Origin: Seison nebaliae | Taxonomy: Eukaryota; Rotifera; Pararotatoria; Seisonacea; Seisonidae | Length of the DNA: 42,274 bases | NCBI GenBank assembly: GCA_023231475.1 | Contig: JALJEE010003095.1 | Location: forward strand, 1-42,274 | Direction: 5' to 3' | Shown here: positions 9,901 to 25,245 of the stretch, in pieces | Position numbering within the stretch: position 1 is the stretch's first letter | Layout: each line of letters starts with the position of its first letter | The notes under the pieces: model-generated | Database searches by the model: none | What the model was told of the DNA's origin: nothing | What the model saw: the letters and a program-made list of their open reading frames with translations, nothing else | Translations under genes and position numbers: made by a program

Positions 9901-11533
9901 TTAATTCATCCATCGTTCAATTATATTTAGAAGAAACTATTTTTCTTCTTCACTTTCTAATCAGAATAGAATTGTCAATCAATTTTAGGGTGAATTGTCC
10001 TGTAAAATTGATATAATAATTTTCGATCCATAAAATGAAGATCAATATCATTGAATCTTAATCATTCTAAAACTTTGATAATATTTATTTCGAATTTTCG
10101 AAAAAATTCAATCGAATTAGTTTGAATTCACAATTTATTTAATTCTTTTTCAAATTGAATTAAATTTATTATTTTAATCTAAATTTAAATTCTATTTAAT
10201 AATTCCAATTTGCCTATTTTCTCATTTATCCAGATAAAAATCATCTTTGGCGAGATGGTGGATTGTATTAGGTGGAAATGAAATAACCTCATTGAATTGA
10301 ATGAATATGAAATGAATTCGAAGAATCATCATAAATGTGCTCGAAAAAGTGTTTGATTTCGCTGTTGGACGATTTATAAGAAACTATAAATCTGTTTCAT
10401 TTCATGTCCGATGAAAATGGATTCTGACTTAAAAGGTTAATCTTTCTTTCTCACGAAATTAAATGGAAGAAATAAATGAAATATTTGTGAGACTGAGAAT
10501 TGTCATCTCAATGAGAGTTTAGGGAAAATTTGAAAAATCTTTTGTTTGTGTAGTAAATGGAAGAATGATTAAGAAATTAGTGCCAGCTAATTATTGAACA
10601 GTTCTAATTGTTAAAAAGAATTAGTTCTCCTATTACACTTATTTGTTCATCATTATCTTTACAAGAAGATACAATATATCATCATTCAGAGTAACGGAAA
10701 GAGGTAAGAGAATATTATTATGTAATCAATAATAATTATTAAATGAACAGTTGTTTCTTCATTCAATTGTATATGTGAACTGAATTCTTTGCCCATACTC
10801 TTACAGCAGTGAGGTTATATGGTAAAAAAAATTAAGTATTTTTAGGTTAAAATTTCTGTTGAATTGTCGAAAGTAGAAGATTATACAAATCGTTCTTCAA
10901 AAACGAATGATGATAATGATGATGATGATGAAAAAGAAGATTTAATTTAAAAGGAAATAATCCGAATTCCATAGCTTCATCATTAGCGAGTTACATATCC
11001 ATAAGATGGCCCATATGGATATAATTCTTCTAAATTCTTCCTAGAAAACGCAGAGAGAAAGAGAGATAGAGATATTATGAAACTAAATAGAATTGTGAAC
11101 ATTTCATTGTTGCTCTACGAGTTGTTGGATGGCGATAGTTATTGCTAAATAATATATTTGAAAATTAAGAATGAAATGAATGAAACAGCCATCGGTCGAC
11201 CGATAACAAGGCTAAAGAGTAAATAGTGGAAGGCCAGAGGGTTGTCGAAATCCGTTTTAAACTCATTCACCTTCTAAATTCCTTCTTTTTTGTTCTTTCT
11301 TCGTACATCTTCCTCACACTATCTCTCCCACAGTCGAACAAACCAGTTTGCTTTTCCTTCTGAGCTGATATCGTATAACTATTAGTACATCACAGATCAT
11401 CGTGTTTCAGAAAGGTCTTTCCACATAATTTTGTCAATGTTATGATAATCAGTCAAATTATCATTATGTGAGAGAGTTCATTAAAGAAATTTTGTTTTTT
11501 TCGTTCGAATAATTTCCTTTGAAAATATTTTAG
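6991..11533. other. 4.5-kb stretch without recognised genes
   Basis: Both strands are dense in stops, and the longest frames (for example 9492-9677) resemble nothing known and have no ATG-led family match. No tRNA-like or rRNA-like segment was seen. Because the rest of the window averages about one gene per 2.2 kb, this gap is notable. It could hold 5' exons, introns and control sequences of the gene starting at 11534, and the spartin promoter near 7000. Confidence 0.45.
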
Positions 11534-14319
11534 AAAATAATAAATCAACAATTGGCCAAATTGTTTACCTCGGCAAAGAACAGTCAACTGATATCGCTTG
11601 TATTTCATTTAACATTCATCTGCAACATTCTTCTCCATCGTTAGCCGCATTAGCCAATTATCAGAATGAAAGGAGACCTTTAGAGAAAAGTTCAAATCGA
11701 AGTTTGAAACTTAATCGTCGTCACGAGAGAAATGAGCGACATTTGACCACGTCCATTCCTACTTCCACAACTCAAATCTCAAATAATACTTCCAAATTCG
11801 AATCTTCAGCAAAATATGATTTTTATCATAAAAATTATCCAATATCTCGTCAACAATCGACGGATCAGTGTCTATCACCTGATTCTGCACGAGAACGTCT
11901 AGACGAATTGTTGAAGGAGATTAATATGTTGAAGAAGGAACTTACATTTAATGAAGATAATACATCTGAAGAGAGCTTAAGTGAATCGTTGACGAATATG
12001 AATAATCCAAATCGGTTAGTCACTTCAAAAACTGAAGGCTCATTAATGACGATTGATGTTCGAATTGATGCTGATCGATTGAGTCAGATGCAAGAGAATG
12101 AAGAAATGACATATCAGAAACATCCACCCGTTTCTATAACGAACATTCGGAGACAAAGTAGTTCTCGAATGAAACAATTGAAACGAAATCAATTACGTCG
12201 ACCACGAACGATGGTAGAAGTGCCAAATTTAAATCATCAAACTAATAACACTGTTGATTATTTGAGGCCGAATACATCCAATTTTTCAGCCATCGGAAAT
12301 TGTCGTAATATTTCCATCGATTCTTCCCATTCTGGTGAAACGAATGGAACTACTAGCGGGAAAATGACATTGAATCAATCAGCAAAGAATTATTTATTCT
12401 CTAAAATTCCAACAGATCTGAATGCATTGAAACAATTCAATTCAGCACATTCTTCTTCCAAACCATCAAAACGGTCGAAAACCATGAGTCACAACACATC
12501 TGTAAATATTTTACCAAACAAACCGACCAATTATATGAATGAACATTATCCGAATAAACATTCTGCTCAGCCAATTAAGGATAAACGAAACATATTCAGC
12601 TTATCACGAAATCGTGATTCTCATCAATCTCAGACTTCCCAACAATCAAACGCATTCACTTATTCGAGGACATTTGACAACATAGAAAATGAACATAAAC
12701 GACCAGCCACCAGTCCATCAACTGGCGATTTTGATAAGAAATCCAACCTCAAAACATCAATGACAACACAGGGTCTCACCACGTCACCAGTTAAATCGAA
12801 TTTAAGACGATTATCTTCCAATCCAACTGCGATGAAAAAAGAGAAGGAGATCGATAAACATCAGAAAGTTTCTAAACTATTCTTTTTACATTTAAATATC
12901 TATAATTTCATTTAGTCAAGTTTCTTATCGAAATTCGCAGATTGGCGAAAAATTCTCGGTAATTTAGCAAATGAACGAGAACATCGTTACACTGATGCGA
13001 GTTAAATAGAAATATTTCAATTCTCTTAATTCTCTTCTGAAGATAAAGGTGCTCTTGATCCAGTTTATCAACATTTAGTTGAAGCTCAAAAAGCTCGACG
13101 AGAAGCGATAGCTAAACAGAATAGTTAGTTCATTTTCTCCGCTTCTCCTCTTGAATAGGTGTTTATGGAAAAAAAGAAAATAGGAAAATTTTCATGTTTT
13201 TAAAACTACTTCAATTAATTTTTCATTAGTTTCATGATAATTATTAAAAGTGAAAGTTCCTATTGTTGCTTGTTGTTAAGGAGTGGAGAATAAAAATTCT
13301 CCGAAAAAAAAGAAAGGAAGAAAGTGATTAAGAAAACGGAAATGAATTTCCGGTCATTCATCTTGTCCGACGCTTTCTCGAACGGAAAATTCCATCATTA
13401 TTGTCTTTCAATTTCCTTTCCCTTTCAATTACTTATCTATTTATTATGCATCATTGTTCGATGTTGAAGGTCAAGATGATCACAAATCCGTTAAAACGAG
13501 TCATCATGATAATAAGTCTGGTGGGCTGTTCAATTCCTTTTCTAACATGTTACGTTTCCATCGTAAAATGGATGTGGGTGAAACTTTCGGTTCTCCATCC
13601 ACTTCACCTCTAACTGATAAGAAACGGACGATTAGAAAAAATAAACCGATAATTACCAAACAAGTTTCAGTGGAGAACATCCAACGAACAGTTAAATTTC
13701 CGCAGGAGACTCCAACGTCAATTTGTTCAAAAAATATGATGGGAGATCCTTTCATTAGACGTTATGGTTCCACCAACACACCAGTGCTCAAAAGAAGACA
13801 AAGCAAAGTCAACACGAGTTTATTAGAGAATGTAAATAAAAATTAAATATTTCTCGTTTTTCTTATAATTTTACAAATGATTTTCTTGTCGCCCAATTCC
13901 ATTATCAATTCCAAAAGAACAATTGTCATCCTCCTATGATTTATCTGTCTTTACTAGTTCACTTCCGTTTTTCTTTTTGACGATTAATCACTTTTCTGCT
14001 TTAACTTTTCTTTTATGTCTTTTTAACTCCAGAAGAAGAATAATATAATAATGTGTGAAAGAAAGTTAATTAAAATTTTCTATTTTTTCCAGAACTGAAG
14101 AAGGCGAGTGAACGGAAAAGTTTTCTCAAAAGGAATACGATGCAACCATTGTTAATAAAAACGAAACATAGTCATCCGTCAACCACCACTCCCACCAATA
14201 CCAGTTCTACAATCACGTCCACTTCCATCACTCATCCCGTTACTAATAGGAACAAAGCGACAACTAAAACGAATGGTTCATCTTTATCAACATTTTCGAA
14301 GAAATTTAAAAAAAGTTGA
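11534..14319 (+). CDS. Unknown Ser/Thr/Asn-rich coiled-coil protein (5' end unresolved)
   Basis: Family not recognised. In-frame exons: 11534-12867, 12916-13000, 13043-13123, 13470-13831 and 14101-14319. Donors are GTTTCT, GTTAAA, GTTAGT and GTAAAT. The first exon opens after a TTTTAG acceptor with no in-frame ATG before 11926, so a 5' exon lies upstream. Content: a basic, polar N-terminal region; a short coiled-coil candidate (ARERLDELLKEINMLKKEL); long disordered Ser/Asn/Thr stretches; and a charged helical block across exons 2-3 (SKFADWRKILGNLANEREHR, then DPVYQHLVEAQKARREAIAK), which looks the most constrained. A basic tail ends in FSKKFKKS. It may be a cytoskeletal or scaffold protein, but this is only a guess from composition. 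The stop codon is 32 nt from the glycerol kinase stop on the other strand. Confidence 0.62.
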
Positions 14320-14330
14320 TATGAATGAAA

Positions 14331-14336
14331 TTTATT
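14331..14336 (-). promoter_or_regulatory. GK: Polyadenylation signal AATAAA of glycerol kinase
   Basis: Minus-strand AATAAA about 15 nt past the glycerol kinase stop and only 12 nt beyond the stop codon of the convergent gene. The two 3' UTRs must abut or overlap. Confidence 0.5.
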
Positions 14337-14351
14337 GATTTTATTTCAGTT

Positions 14352-16307
14352 CTACATTTCACTTAATCGTCGACTGGATTGTGCTAGAATGCACCACATT
14401 CCATAACGTTCCTCCAATATTTTTTGATCTTTCATATCCGGTTTAAACTGTTCGAATTGATGTTTCCCTTGAAACTTTTCGTGCGACAATGATTCACCAG
14501 CTAAAATTGCAACTCCTTTCGCCGTAGCATCCACATCATTCCGATCTCTTGCTAGAGAAGAGCAAAAGATTGAAGAATAATCGCAAAAATAGAAATAATT
14601 CAAAATCATATTTTCAATTTCAACCACCCTCATCTTTACCATCATCATTTCATTCAAAATTTATATTAAATAATTTCTAAGTTCTCTAACCGATTTGAAT
14701 GTTCAGGACATTCGCTAAGAATTGTGTAAAGAAACAATTACCTGTCACTCCCCCATCAATGAATAAAGTGACTGACGGATTCAATTTGGCGCCGATTAAT
14801 TGGAGAATCTCTTTCGTTTGAAATGCCAATGATTCCATCGTCGCATAGATGTAATCATGAGGAGTGGATTGTAATGAGATGTTTCCATAAATCGCTTTCA
14901 TATTCGAATTCCAATGAGGAGTAAAACATCCATTCAAATTCGAATAACATAAAACTTGGTTCTTCTGAATTCTACCCTGAAATTACAAATCATTCTCTCT
15001 CTCACACTTCTCGAGTTTAAGGATAACGACGAACCATATATAATTGGGTTAAAACATCGTCTGGTGTCTTCTTCTCTTTCAATAGTAAATTATTAATATA
15101 TTTATTTGCTGTACCAGCTAATGCGATAGATCCTTCATTAACATAAATATAGTTTCCATCACCATTTTCCGTCTTCAAATGATAACCGACTGTAGATAGT
15201 ATACCTTTCTGTTTATCGGGTAGTTCCGTACATTTATCTGCATCAGCAACAGCTAATAAGAATGCTCCCGTTCCATATCTATTAATGAAAAAGAGATTGA
15301 CATTCACCCAAATCTCATTATTTGTAGATTCACTCCTGTTTTCTCATCTAACATCTCTTCTAATCTCTTCTATTTCTAATTTACTAACGTACATTTCAGA
15401 TAAGATTTTTGATTATCGTCGATTCCTTCTTTCAACAGTCGATAAAATGCTGCTTGCTGATCACCAAGAATCGCTGTGACCGGAACAGATCTATTATTCA
15501 ACTCCCAATAACCAAAAGTTGTGTCGCTCGAATGGATTTTGGGAAGCCAATCTAATTGGATGTCAAATAACTTCAATAATTCTTCACTCCAATTTCTGGA
15601 TTTTAAGGAATACAAAAATGTTCGACTGGCATTGGTGGAATCAGTTTTAAAAACCGTTCTCTCACCATCATCATTCGGACTATTTCGGCATAAATGAAAA
15701 AGGATCAACGTATCAATAGTACCAAAACATAAATCGTTCTCTTTAGCAGCTTTCTTCACTTTCTCGTTGAATTGAAGGAGCCAATTCATTTTGAAAACTG
15801 AAAAATAAGTTGAGAAAATCAATCCCGTCTCTTCCTCTATCCAATTTACCATTTCATCGCTATTCTCAGAGACATATCTCCCGACTATATCCTTCGTCCG
15901 ATTATCATACCAAACTAAAAATAAAATTAATATTTTCCATCATATTCTCAATTCAAACGAATTACATCACTTAACATCTCTCCATTACTCTTCCTCCAAG
16001 CACATATCGATTCTCTCTGATTTGTGATACCGATACCTTAAGGAATTTCCAAATTTATTTTAAATTTTTATTAAAATTATTCCAAACAATCAATCTGTTT
16101 ATCTCTTCCAATTCTATTCAAACAATTTTCAATTACTTTCGTACAAGATTGAAGTACATCGCCCATTTTCATTGACGCCCAACCAACTTGTTCGCTTTCC
16201 AACGGAACAATCTCCGTCGATGTAGCCAACACTTCCATTGACGGGTATTCATAAATGAAACATTTTGTGCTACTCGTTCCCTGATCAAGAGATATGACAC
16301 GTTTCAT
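14352..16307 (-). CDS. GK: Glycerol kinase
   Basis: ATP-dependent phosphorylation of glycerol to glycerol-3-phosphate (FGGY kinase family). Six exons join in frame to 517 aa: 16307-16088, 16036-15959, 15914-15389, 15278-15035, 14976-14691 and 14551-14352. Visible signatures: phosphate-1 loop SLDQGTSSTKCF near the start; GITNQRESICAWRKSNGEML across exon 2; WYDNRT; ETGLIFSTYFSVFKMNWLL; FGTIDTLILF; ILGDQQAAF; KCTYGTGAFLL across the exon 3-4 junction; and the ATP-site DGGVTGNCFFTQFLANVLNI in exon 5. The expected ADP-loop AKGVAILAG is in exon 6. Length agrees with animal glycerol kinases. Donors are GTTTGG, GTTTGA, GTTAGT, GTTCGT and GTTAGA, all placed by family alignment. The start ATG at 16307 opens the canonical N-terminus (MKRVISLDQG). 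No break or missing key motif was found. Confidence 0.95.
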
Positions 16308-17649
16308 AATCCTATTTCAATTATAAATACTTTCTTTATTAAATTGTTTTTGGAGAATATTTAAATTCCAATTTACCTAAAGCTACTTCACTTCCTTTAT
16401 TTAATTGTTAATAACCAAATTGAGACCAACTAATAAGCTGATATTTTTCTTCTCCCAAAACATTGATAGGGAGCCATCCATTTAACGAGCGTTCACTCCT
16501 TAACTTTTAGTCTTTTGATTTTTCAATTATCGTAACGATATGCCGCATATTTTAAAATGCTGGACATTAACTGCTTTTTCGGTATTAGTTATCGAAATTT
16601 CTATTCATTTGAATAATTTATTGAATTAATGTAACTCAAAGAATTAAAAAGTTATTACACCTCTTCTAACACACAACTAATTCGAGCTTACTAGAAATTT
16701 CTGCCAATCTATGGAAGTAGGACAATATTAATCAATAATTACATTAGAATGCTCTGTTAGAGAAAATTATTTTCCCCAGAAAAAATGAAAAATGAAAAAC
16801 AATTCTACAATTGCAAGACATCTGACTATGTAATTGAAGTAGTTATTTTTTAGTCTTAAAGCCGCAACAACTTTAATGATAGCGAAACTAACGAACTCGA
16901 AATTTCCTAACAAAAATTACTGTAGAATATATTTTTATCAATATTATATACTTACATGATTCTGTCGCATCAGGAATATATATTCGATCAGTTAAGTATT
17001 TAGATGTTTCAAATGTTTTTCATTAAAAAAGTTATTGGTTTGACAATTGAAAAAGGTTTTGATGTCTTTTAAAATAAACAAAAATCTAAAAAAAACTTAA
17101 TTTGTTAAAGTATGCAATATTGTTAAAATAATTATCATGAAAGAAATCAGAATTGTACTAATAGTAAAGGAAGATGATGAGATTAAATGTTGGCGATTAA
17201 TTATATGTTAAATGATAAGATATTAGGAAAAAATATAAAATGGTAAAATTCTGGAGAAAAGCTTCATATGAAATTATATAATTAATTCGTTGTTATAGTA
17301 ACAGTGTTGTGGAAACTTATCTAATAAACAACAATCATCATTATGTTTGAAACAAATAAAGAGATGGTAGTGTAGTAAATGCATGAAAGTCTTTCTAAAT
17401 GTGTTAAGAGTTAGATAATAGACTGTTCTGTTTTATAAATATTTAACCTTCATTATGGCCATTGCGGAGTAATAATCAAAAAATTGGAAATTGAAAGGAA
17501 TATTTTCCAGTGTTTAATTCGAATTTACTTGTTTCCATTTAAGTTTTTGTTTAGATATTTACGTTTTGGTATCTCTCAAATAATTTTTGAGTTGATTAAC
17601 ATTTTAATTAATTGTATTCTCATTCTTTTTGTGAAAATTGCGGAAAAGT
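16308..17649. other. Shared upstream region of glycerol kinase and PACRG
   Basis: About 1.3 kb between divergent start codons. It holds both promoters. AT-rich, no convincing coding frame; the short frame at 17484-17684 overlaps PACRG in another phase and is not credible. Confidence 0.45.
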
Positions 17650-18333
17650 ATGGTGAAAAAAACGGAAACGAATTGTCCCGGTAAAATTAATGTAACGACG
17701 GGGAAAACGATCAGTGCATCGGATCCTTTCGCTGTACGACCAAGCAAGCAAACCTCTTTCAGGAAGTTTTATGAAAGAGGTGACTTCCCAATCGCAGTTG
17801 AACATGATGCTCGTGGGAATAAAATTGCTTGGAAAGTTGAATTAGAACGACTGGATTATCATCATTACTTACCGTTATTTTTTGATGGTTTATGTGAAAC
17901 GGAACATCCATACGCCTTCTTTGCCAGACAAGGTATCCACGACATGTTAGAGCATGGTGGGGAAGCATCTGGAGGTGGTAAAATTTTGCCAGTAATTCCT
18001 CAATTAATAATTCCTATAAAAAATGCTTTGAACACCAGAAATCCAAGTATCGTATGTACAACTTTGAAAATGTTACAAGAGCTCGTACTCTCAGGAGATA
18101 TGATTGGTGAAGCATTAGTTCCTTATTATCGTCAAATATTACCCATGTTCAACTTATTCAAAAACAGCAATCTGAATCTAGGCGATGGAATTGATTATAG
18201 TCAACAAAGACGAGAAAATCTTGGTGATTTGGTTAACGAGACGTTAGAGATTTTTGAGAAACATGGAGGCGAAGATGCATTCATCAACATCAAATACATG
18301 ATACCAACATACGAATCATGTATTCTTAATTAA
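17650..18333 (+). CDS. PACRG: Parkin co-regulated gene protein (axonemal)
   Basis: Single exon, 227 aa from the first in-frame ATG at 17650. It matches PACRG along its length: [60 protein letters not shown], the glycine stretch in [40 protein letters not shown], and the C-terminus [20 protein letters not shown] is an alpha-solenoid microtubule inner-junction protein linking A- and B-tubules of ciliary doublets. Its presence shows the organism makes motile cilia or flagellated sperm. This is one of the best conserved genes in the window and has no introns. A separate parkin gene is not seen next to it. Confidence 0.95.
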   Translation: MVKKTETNCPGKINVTTGKTISASDPFAVRPSKQTSFRKFYERGDFPIAVEHDARGNKIAWKVELERLDYHHYLPLFFDGLCETEHPYAFFARQGIHDMLEHGGEASGGGKILPVIPQLIIPIKNALNTRNPSIVCTTLKMLQELVLSGDMIGEALVPYYRQILPMFNLFKNSNLNLGDGIDYSQQRRENLGDLVNETLEIFEKHGGEDAFINIKYMIPTYESCILN

Positions 18334-18999
18334 AATGATTAATTAAATTCTTTGTAATTGTTCAAACAAAAATTATTTTTCCATTAAAACTTTTTTCATT
18401 TCTTTACTATTTATTTAATTATTTTATCGATGTTCCTTCTCATATTGAACGATTTGAGGAATGTACTTTATTTATTATGATGAATTAAAATTTATAATGT
18501 TTATGTTTTTCTTATAAACTGATGTGGATGATTCTCATCGGGAAATAAACGATGAGAAAAATGATAAAACTTTATGGAGAAATGATGGATAGAGATTGGT
18601 CGTCAATATTATTATAAATATGATTACATATATGATGCAAATTATTTCATAGAGATAAGCAAAGGAATTTAAATAAATAAAATTTGAATAATAAATATCA
18701 TTTTAACAATATCAAAATTAATCGATTCAATATATTTGACTAATGAAGTTGATCCATAAAACGGTTATGAATTGTGAGGATGAGAAGGTAGTTATTAATT
18801 CGAAAAAAACACTTCATCTAAATTTCTGTAAAGAAAATGAAGAAAATCGAATGTACAAACACTGGGACTGTACACAAAATGGAAATATTTTATGATAATT
18901 TAAATTCTTCTTCTTTCACTAATTTGAAGGTTATGGTTTTCCTCGATAAACAAGTTGCTCCTTTTGATATCTTGAACTCCGAGAACACTGTTTTTTTCA
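18334..18999. other. 3' intergenic space between PACRG and the EGR gene
   Basis: Convergent 3' ends; AT-rich, with several AATAAA-like runs. The frame at 18837-19112 is the antisense of the zinc-finger end and is not taken as a gene. Confidence 0.4.
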
Positions 19000-22065
<3,066 letters not shown>

Positions 22066-22288
22066 TTAATAATTTATATATTCACATTGATAGGATTCTC
22101 TTATGGTAGCACTGTGTCTGACAATATTTTTTTGGAGAATGGTTTGCGAAAAATATGTAATGTCTGATTCATTCCCGGACATCTGTACACTGGTAGTATT
22201 TTGAACAATTTTTGAGAAAAAATAATCATTACGCAACAGTAGATAAAACGACAAAAATGCCAAAAGAAATAATACTTAACAATCTCAT
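22066..22288 (-). CDS. Candidate small secreted peptide precursor
   Basis: Not recognised as a known family. Two exons, 22288-22233 and 22189-22066, join in frame to 59 aa across a 43-nt intron (donor GTAATG, acceptor TACCAG). The first exon encodes a textbook signal peptide, MRLLSIISFGIFVVLSTVA, whose end falls almost exactly at the splice junction. The mature part is about 40 aa, polar (VQMSGNESDITYFS to CEYINY), with one potential N-glycosylation site (NES) and one cysteine near the end. The intron length matches the others in the window. It could be a neuropeptide-like, gland or surface peptide, but no dibasic processing site is seen. The call rests on the signal peptide plus intron fit, so it is moderate only. 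Confidence 0.45.
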
Positions 22289-23916
22289 TCTTATCAATTG
22301 AGAAAATTTTCGTTCATTGTAACGTTTGCATATTGAAGAATTAAAAAGTGAGAAATTGTCAAACTTTTTCCACAACATATTTTCAGAAAAAAAATGACAA
22401 TATTGTTAGAGATTGTAACAATAATTTTCCTTATTTTTTTTCCTAAAACATAAATTTTATTCCTGTCATTTCGCACAACCATACTCTTATGGAGCAGTTG
22501 GTTTGTTATTTAATTTTATGGGCATCTATCAATCATTTATATTGGAAGTCTGATGAAATTCTATTTGATGACTACTTGGACATGATAAGAATAAAAACAA
22601 AATTGTACATTTGTGAGACTAAAAAACTGGTACGAGAAGAGACGGCTTTGAATACGGAAAAGTTGAAATGTATATGTATATCAACCGTTTTATTACGCCA
22701 TTATTTGTTAGGGAGAATTATGATGATGGCAAGTTTAATCAGAAAAATTACGTTTAATATCAGATGAGTAACAAAGAAAGACGAGGAGTATTATTATTAT
22801 TATTATTTATTGAAACACAATCCCAATTTGGGTAAAAGATTATGCTTATGAGATTATGCTTAATTATAATGTTGAGGAAGTATTTGTGAAAGATTAATTG
22901 TATATTGTCGACGACACCACTAATCATTGATGTTCCTCATCTAATATCTACGTTATCATTAAACTAATAATAATTGGAGTATATGACAATGAGAACGTTG
23001 CATGTGCTAATTAGTATTATTTTCAAATCAAATAAACTTACAATTATTACGTCACGTTCTTATCTAAAAATTTCTTATCTCTACAAAACATGACTCTTAC
23101 ATTTATTTCAAACAAACATTGATGTTGAGCTAAAAGGAATTTTTTTCTTTTTTAAAATTTTCTTCCTAATTTCTTCTTCCTCTTCTCAATAAATTTGTTC
23201 AAATGTTTAACAAATCTTGCTCTTCCTCTACTATTCTATGCAAACGACAATGTATGATTATGTCATCAAACATTTCCTTTCAAACTTCCACTAAATGAAA
23301 CGTACTTGGAATTAACAATTATTCGTTCTCTGGTTTATTCTATTAAAATTACCAGATCTCCGCCGTCAATATTTTCTCACATATCCTATGGAAAAAATCC
23401 ATTTTTAATATTTGTCATTCTCATGATATTGCTGTATATTTGATGAAAAATAATAATTGATCTCAAAAACATTCGAAGAAGAATTTTATGTACCTGAAAA
23501 CTAGGAAGGAAATTGAAGAGAATATGTTGTTTTTATTCATGTTAAAAGGAAATTGAATGTAAAGATATGAAAAGTTATAATGTGAGAGTGACATAAGTGT
23601 TTAATTTATTTTTCCAATTTTCATCAGTTTGATCACTAATGGAATTACTGAGGATATCTTCTTTTTTATGTTTACTTCGAAGTTAATTGAAGAATTAATT
23701 GATATTTAGAAAGAATTTATGAAATTAGAATTGTAAAAAAAAGATATTCTGTGCTGTTGTTGTTTAGTTGGTGAAAGAAATAAAATAAAATTTGAGTGTT
23801 AAAATTAATTTTCGTGACTTAGCATATAAAAGTTGAAGTAGTTACCTTTAATCGCCTGTGTTCTAGAAGAATTTGGATGAAAAGTAGCATGAGATGAAAT
23901 TGAATTAAAGAAATAA
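22289..23916. other. 1.6-kb intergenic stretch
   Basis: Mostly AT-rich without a recognisable gene. An open frame at 22489-22767 (plus, 92 codons, hydrophobic start MEQLVCYLILWASINHLYW) has no known relative and is left as doubtful. A short (ATT)n run lies near 22790-22807. Confidence 0.35.
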
Positions 23917-24781
23917 TTATAATTCTTCCAATTTCTTATAGAGAGCTAGATCCATTTGAGAAATTTTATTCCAAAGTGGTCCAATTTCACTTTTTTTAAT
24001 TAAACGGAATTCTGCTACAAAATGAAGGAAATGACGAAAACAAGTATTCACATGAATTTCGGCTTGCATCGTCAGTAATTGTTGGAAGTGATGAATGTAG
24101 ACATGTACGAATACTCGGAATAATCGACTTAGCATCTTCTTGCATATCGAATTGAATGTTTTCGGGAATGGAATACCTTCAAATAAAGAATTGAAACAAT
24201 GTCCTTAAATTCGAATAATTAACCGATAGTCGTGGGGAATATTTTTTCATCGTTTATTTGTAATTCGATCCATTCCATTAAATGGTCAATATAATTTGAT
24301 GCTGACAACTTGGTCGGTTTCTTGAACGAATGATGATCTTGCCATAAATATTCGTATCTGACGATAGTTCGAAATTTAAACTGAATTCAAATATTAACTT
24401 GGCACCACCATTCATAATGGGACATCTGACTGGTGTACATTCATCACAAACGAGACCATAAATTAAATTGATTCGATTGAAGAAATCGACAACTAAAATT
24501 TTTTTTAATTATCATTTTCATCTTTAAGGAAAACATTCAATCGAACCATGGACAGCTATCCAATCCTTTTCATCTTCATGTGGCGGCACTTTGACAATGA
24601 GAGACAAGTCAGTCTGACAAGCGTTCAATGTTTGTTGTGCTTGCATGTGCAAGTCATGTCTCAACGTCTCGACAATGAACTTCTTTTTAGGTCGAAAAGT
24701 CTAAAGAATATTTTAGTCACTATTTGGTGTCATCAGATTAATTGTAACTTTATTGTTAGCGAAAAAGTTTGAGAAATTCAT
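23917..24781 (-). CDS. MOB3: MOB kinase activator, MOB3-like
   Basis: MOB proteins are adaptors for NDR/LATS and MST kinases (Hippo-type signalling). Five exons join in frame to 224 aa: 24781-24749, 24700-24547, 24492-24399, 24357-24224 and 24176-23917, with introns of 41-54 nt. The sequence is closest to the MOB3 group: TFRPKKKF near the start, [39 protein letters not shown] (zinc-ligand cysteines), [40 protein letters not shown] (zinc-ligand histidines) and [16 protein letters not shown]. The length is close to the family norm (about 216 aa), and the four donors (GTTACA, GTTCGA, GTTAAT, GTTAAT) are fixed by the alignment. The first exon has only 11 codons. Subfamily choice is by remembered resemblance and could be checked by phylogeny. 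Confidence 0.92.
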
Positions 24782-25245
24782 CGAGATTATTCCAAGGACG
24801 TAAACATTTAATTTTGTCAGATGGAATAAAATTATTTATTCCGCAAAAAAACAAATAAATATGAAGGAAAGCTTAAAATTTCAAAATTTTATTGATAATT
24901 TTCTTTAAGATTTCTCCTTTCCTTTTTTTTAATTCGTAATTCAATGTAATTTTATTCTAATTGGTACAATCATTTCTTATTATTTTTCCAACAAAACTTT
25001 GCATTGAGAATTATTGAGAAGGACTGGAAAAAAATTTTTTTTTTCTTTTTTATTACAACATTTTTCTCTAATTTTTTTTCTTTGGAAAATTCTTTGGGTA
25101 AAATTTCATTTAATTCGATTAAATCTCTCAATGGACATGTAGAGGAAGGAGATGACTGAATAAATTTGGAAGAAAAGAAACAAATTCATTTTGAGAGAGA
25201 TTAAATATTTTTCGTTTCAGTTCAATCGAGGCAGACCGAGACAAT
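24782..25245. other. Divergent promoter region, MOB3-like / LMBR1-like
   Basis: 464 nt between divergent starts, with long T and A runs. A strong acceptor-like site (TTCGTTTCAG) ends at 25220, 25 nt upstream of the LMBR1-like ATG. It could be a 5' UTR intron end or a spliced-leader acceptor. Confidence 0.4.

Noticed and set aside
17484-17684. 66-codon plus-strand frame upstream of PACRG
   Set aside because: Overlaps the PACRG start in another phase, hydrophobic by AT-bias, no resemblance to any family.
22489-22767. 92-codon plus-strand frame with a hydrophobic start
   Set aside because: The hydrophobic N-terminus contains charged and polar breaks; no family match and no neighbour evidence. 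Too weak to call a gene.
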